Of a stretch of DNA of 5,318 bases, positions 4,277 through 5,318 are shown one piece after another (the first letter of the stretch is position 1; every line of letters starts with the position of its first letter). The DNA is from Ignavibacteriaceae bacterium. Its GTDB lineage: Bacteria > Bacteroidota > Ignavibacteria > Ignavibacteriales > Ignavibacteriaceae. Both the position numbers and the translations under genes were made by a program. Location of the stretch: NCBI GenBank assembly GCA_031292465.1, contig JARLHB010000215.1, positions 1 through 5,318 on the forward strand, given 5' to 3'. The notes under the pieces were generated by a model. The model worked only from the letters and a program-made list of their open reading frames with translations, searched no databases and was not told where the DNA came from.

Positions 4277-5317
4277 ATGGGAATAACAAACAGACAGTTG
4301 CTTTTTATGCATTATATATTAATAATACCTTTTACTTGCTGTACAATTTCAAAACTCTTGGCTGATACTTTTGCAACCGGCTCGTGGCTATTCATTATTG
4401 GAGCTACAGCTATTTATTGTTTTGCGGCAGGCATAATAGCATATCTTGGTTATTTATTCAAAAACCAGACACTATTTGAATACAGCCAACTAATTGCAGG
4501 AAAATTCGCATCGTACTGTATTTCAATATTATATATGATAAATTTTTTTGTGTTTTTTTCGCTTCTTTTAAGGTCAGTTTCAGAAATTATAAAGTCTGAA
4601 TTATTGGTTAATACTCCGATATGGGCAACTATGTTAGTAATGATAATAGCAGCTGGATATGCTGCATCAAAGGGTCTTTCTAACATAGGACGAATAATAG
4701 AGATAATTGGGTTAATAACACTTTTATCCGCACTAATAATACACTTTTTAATGTTCTGCAGCGGGGATATTTTAAATACCAGGCCATTTTTGAATTTTTC
4801 CGAACCATCAAAATATATAACTTCATTTCCGCTTACATTATATCTTTTTTCTGGTTTCGAAATAATGACAATCATCCCCTTTAAGAATCATAATGGCAAA
4901 AAAGCAATTGGTGCTGCTATGCTTTCGATTTTGCTTATTGGGTTATCTTATATAATGATATTTGAAACTTGCTGTATGGTTCTGGGAATTGAAAGTATAT
5001 CAAACTATAGCTATCCTCTAATACCGGCAATGAGGAAATTGGACATTACAGCTTTACAATTTCTAAAAAGAATAGATTTACTGTTTATTATAGCATGGCT
5101 TTTAGCTGTTTTTGCCAGTTCTGCCATTCTGTTATTCGGAACTGCTGAATACGCAAGAAAAATTCTGTCAAAACCAGGAAATAACAAAATCCTAATTGCA
5201 GTTTGTCTCATTGGGTTTATATTTGGCTTAGTTCCTAAAAGCGATATTTCAGCTAACCAAATTGTATTGTATTATTGCTATTACGCTTCTGGGATAATTA
5301 TTTTTATAATTCCATAA
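4277..5317 (+). CDS. GerAB-family spore germination permease (APC superfamily), shortened at the C terminus
   Basis: GerAB-type B subunits are inner-membrane proteins of spore germinant receptors (A, B and C subunits) that sense amino acids or other small nutrients. This 346-residue product opens with MGITNRQLL and has nine clear membrane helices at about 8-28, 37-59, 80-98, 115-134, 141-160, 183-203, 213-236, 266-290 and 303-320. A tenth begins at about 330 and stops after 17 residues (ending IIFIIP). Family-like blocks are FPLTLYLFSGFEIMTIIPF (184-202) and RIDLLFIIAWLLAVF (265-279). Members usually have about 360-370 residues, so roughly the last 15-20, including the end of helix 10 and the basic tail, are missing. 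Helix 1 lacks the usual Gly-rich IGxGxLxxP stretch (here IIPFTCCTISKLL). The start is set by GTGGAG (4266-4271), 5 nt upstream. No A or C subunit gene is visible; any would lie beyond the right edge. It may be a divergent functional receptor or an early pseudogene. Confidence 0.88.
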   Translation: MGITNRQLLFMHYILIIPFTCCTISKLLADTFATGSWLFIIGATAIYCFAAGIIAYLGYLFKNQTLFEYSQLIAGKFASYCISILYMINFFVFFSLLLRSVSEIIKSELLVNTPIWATMLVMIIAAGYAASKGLSNIGRIIEIIGLITLLSALIIHFLMFCSGDILNTRPFLNFSEPSKYITSFPLTLYLFSGFEIMTIIPFKNHNGKKAIGAAMLSILLIGLSYIMIFETCCMVLGIESISNYSYPLIPAMRKLDITALQFLKRIDLLFIIAWLLAVFASSAILLFGTAEYARKILSKPGNNKILIAVCLIGFIFGLVPKSDISANQIVLYYCYYASGIIIFIIP

Positions 5318-5318
5318 A

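Noticed and set aside
4450..4875. 141-codon minus-strand frame, and another at 5011-5211
   Set aside because: Both are antisense to the GerAB-family gene, whose multi-helix protein and family blocks are clear.

Overview
The window looks like chromosomal DNA from an endospore-forming, low-GC Gram-positive of the class Clostridia. Three things support this: a GerAB-type spore germination permease, an S-layer-homology (SLH) protein, and strong AGGAG-like ribosome binding sites with sigma-A style promoters. The Xer-type recombinase at the left edge resembles, from memory, those of the Oscillospiraceae/Ruminococcaceae group. That finer placement is inference. There is no rRNA, tRNA, CRISPR array or insertion sequence that I can support.

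Left part (1-2112), all on the minus strand. It holds the first 158 codons of a tyrosine recombinase, cut by the window edge. Next comes about 650 bases without a clear gene, which carry a repeated AT-rich promoter-like motif and a possible decayed reading frame. Then there is a short SLH-only surface protein (218 aa) with its own promoter and terminator, and directly upstream of it a promoter-to-terminator unit of about 154 nt with no open frame. I read that unit as a small structured RNA, or less likely a leader of the SLH gene.

Right part (2113-5318), visibly more AT-rich. It holds a 51-residue cationic single-pass membrane protein (+ strand, GTG start), convergent with a secreted 216-residue protein of unknown family (- strand). 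A 46-bp perfect palindrome, probably a shared two-way terminator, separates them. About 890 bases without a convincing gene follow, containing hairpins, a tandem 17-bp repeat carrying a perfect -35 box, and candidate promoters. The window ends with a GerAB-family permease that stops inside its predicted tenth membrane helix.

The genes do not form one operon. Each appears to be its own transcription unit, and four of the five act at or beyond the cell envelope. The most rewarding items are the small RNA candidate, the small membrane protein paired with the secreted unknown, and the divergent, shortened germination permease with duplicated promoter elements.
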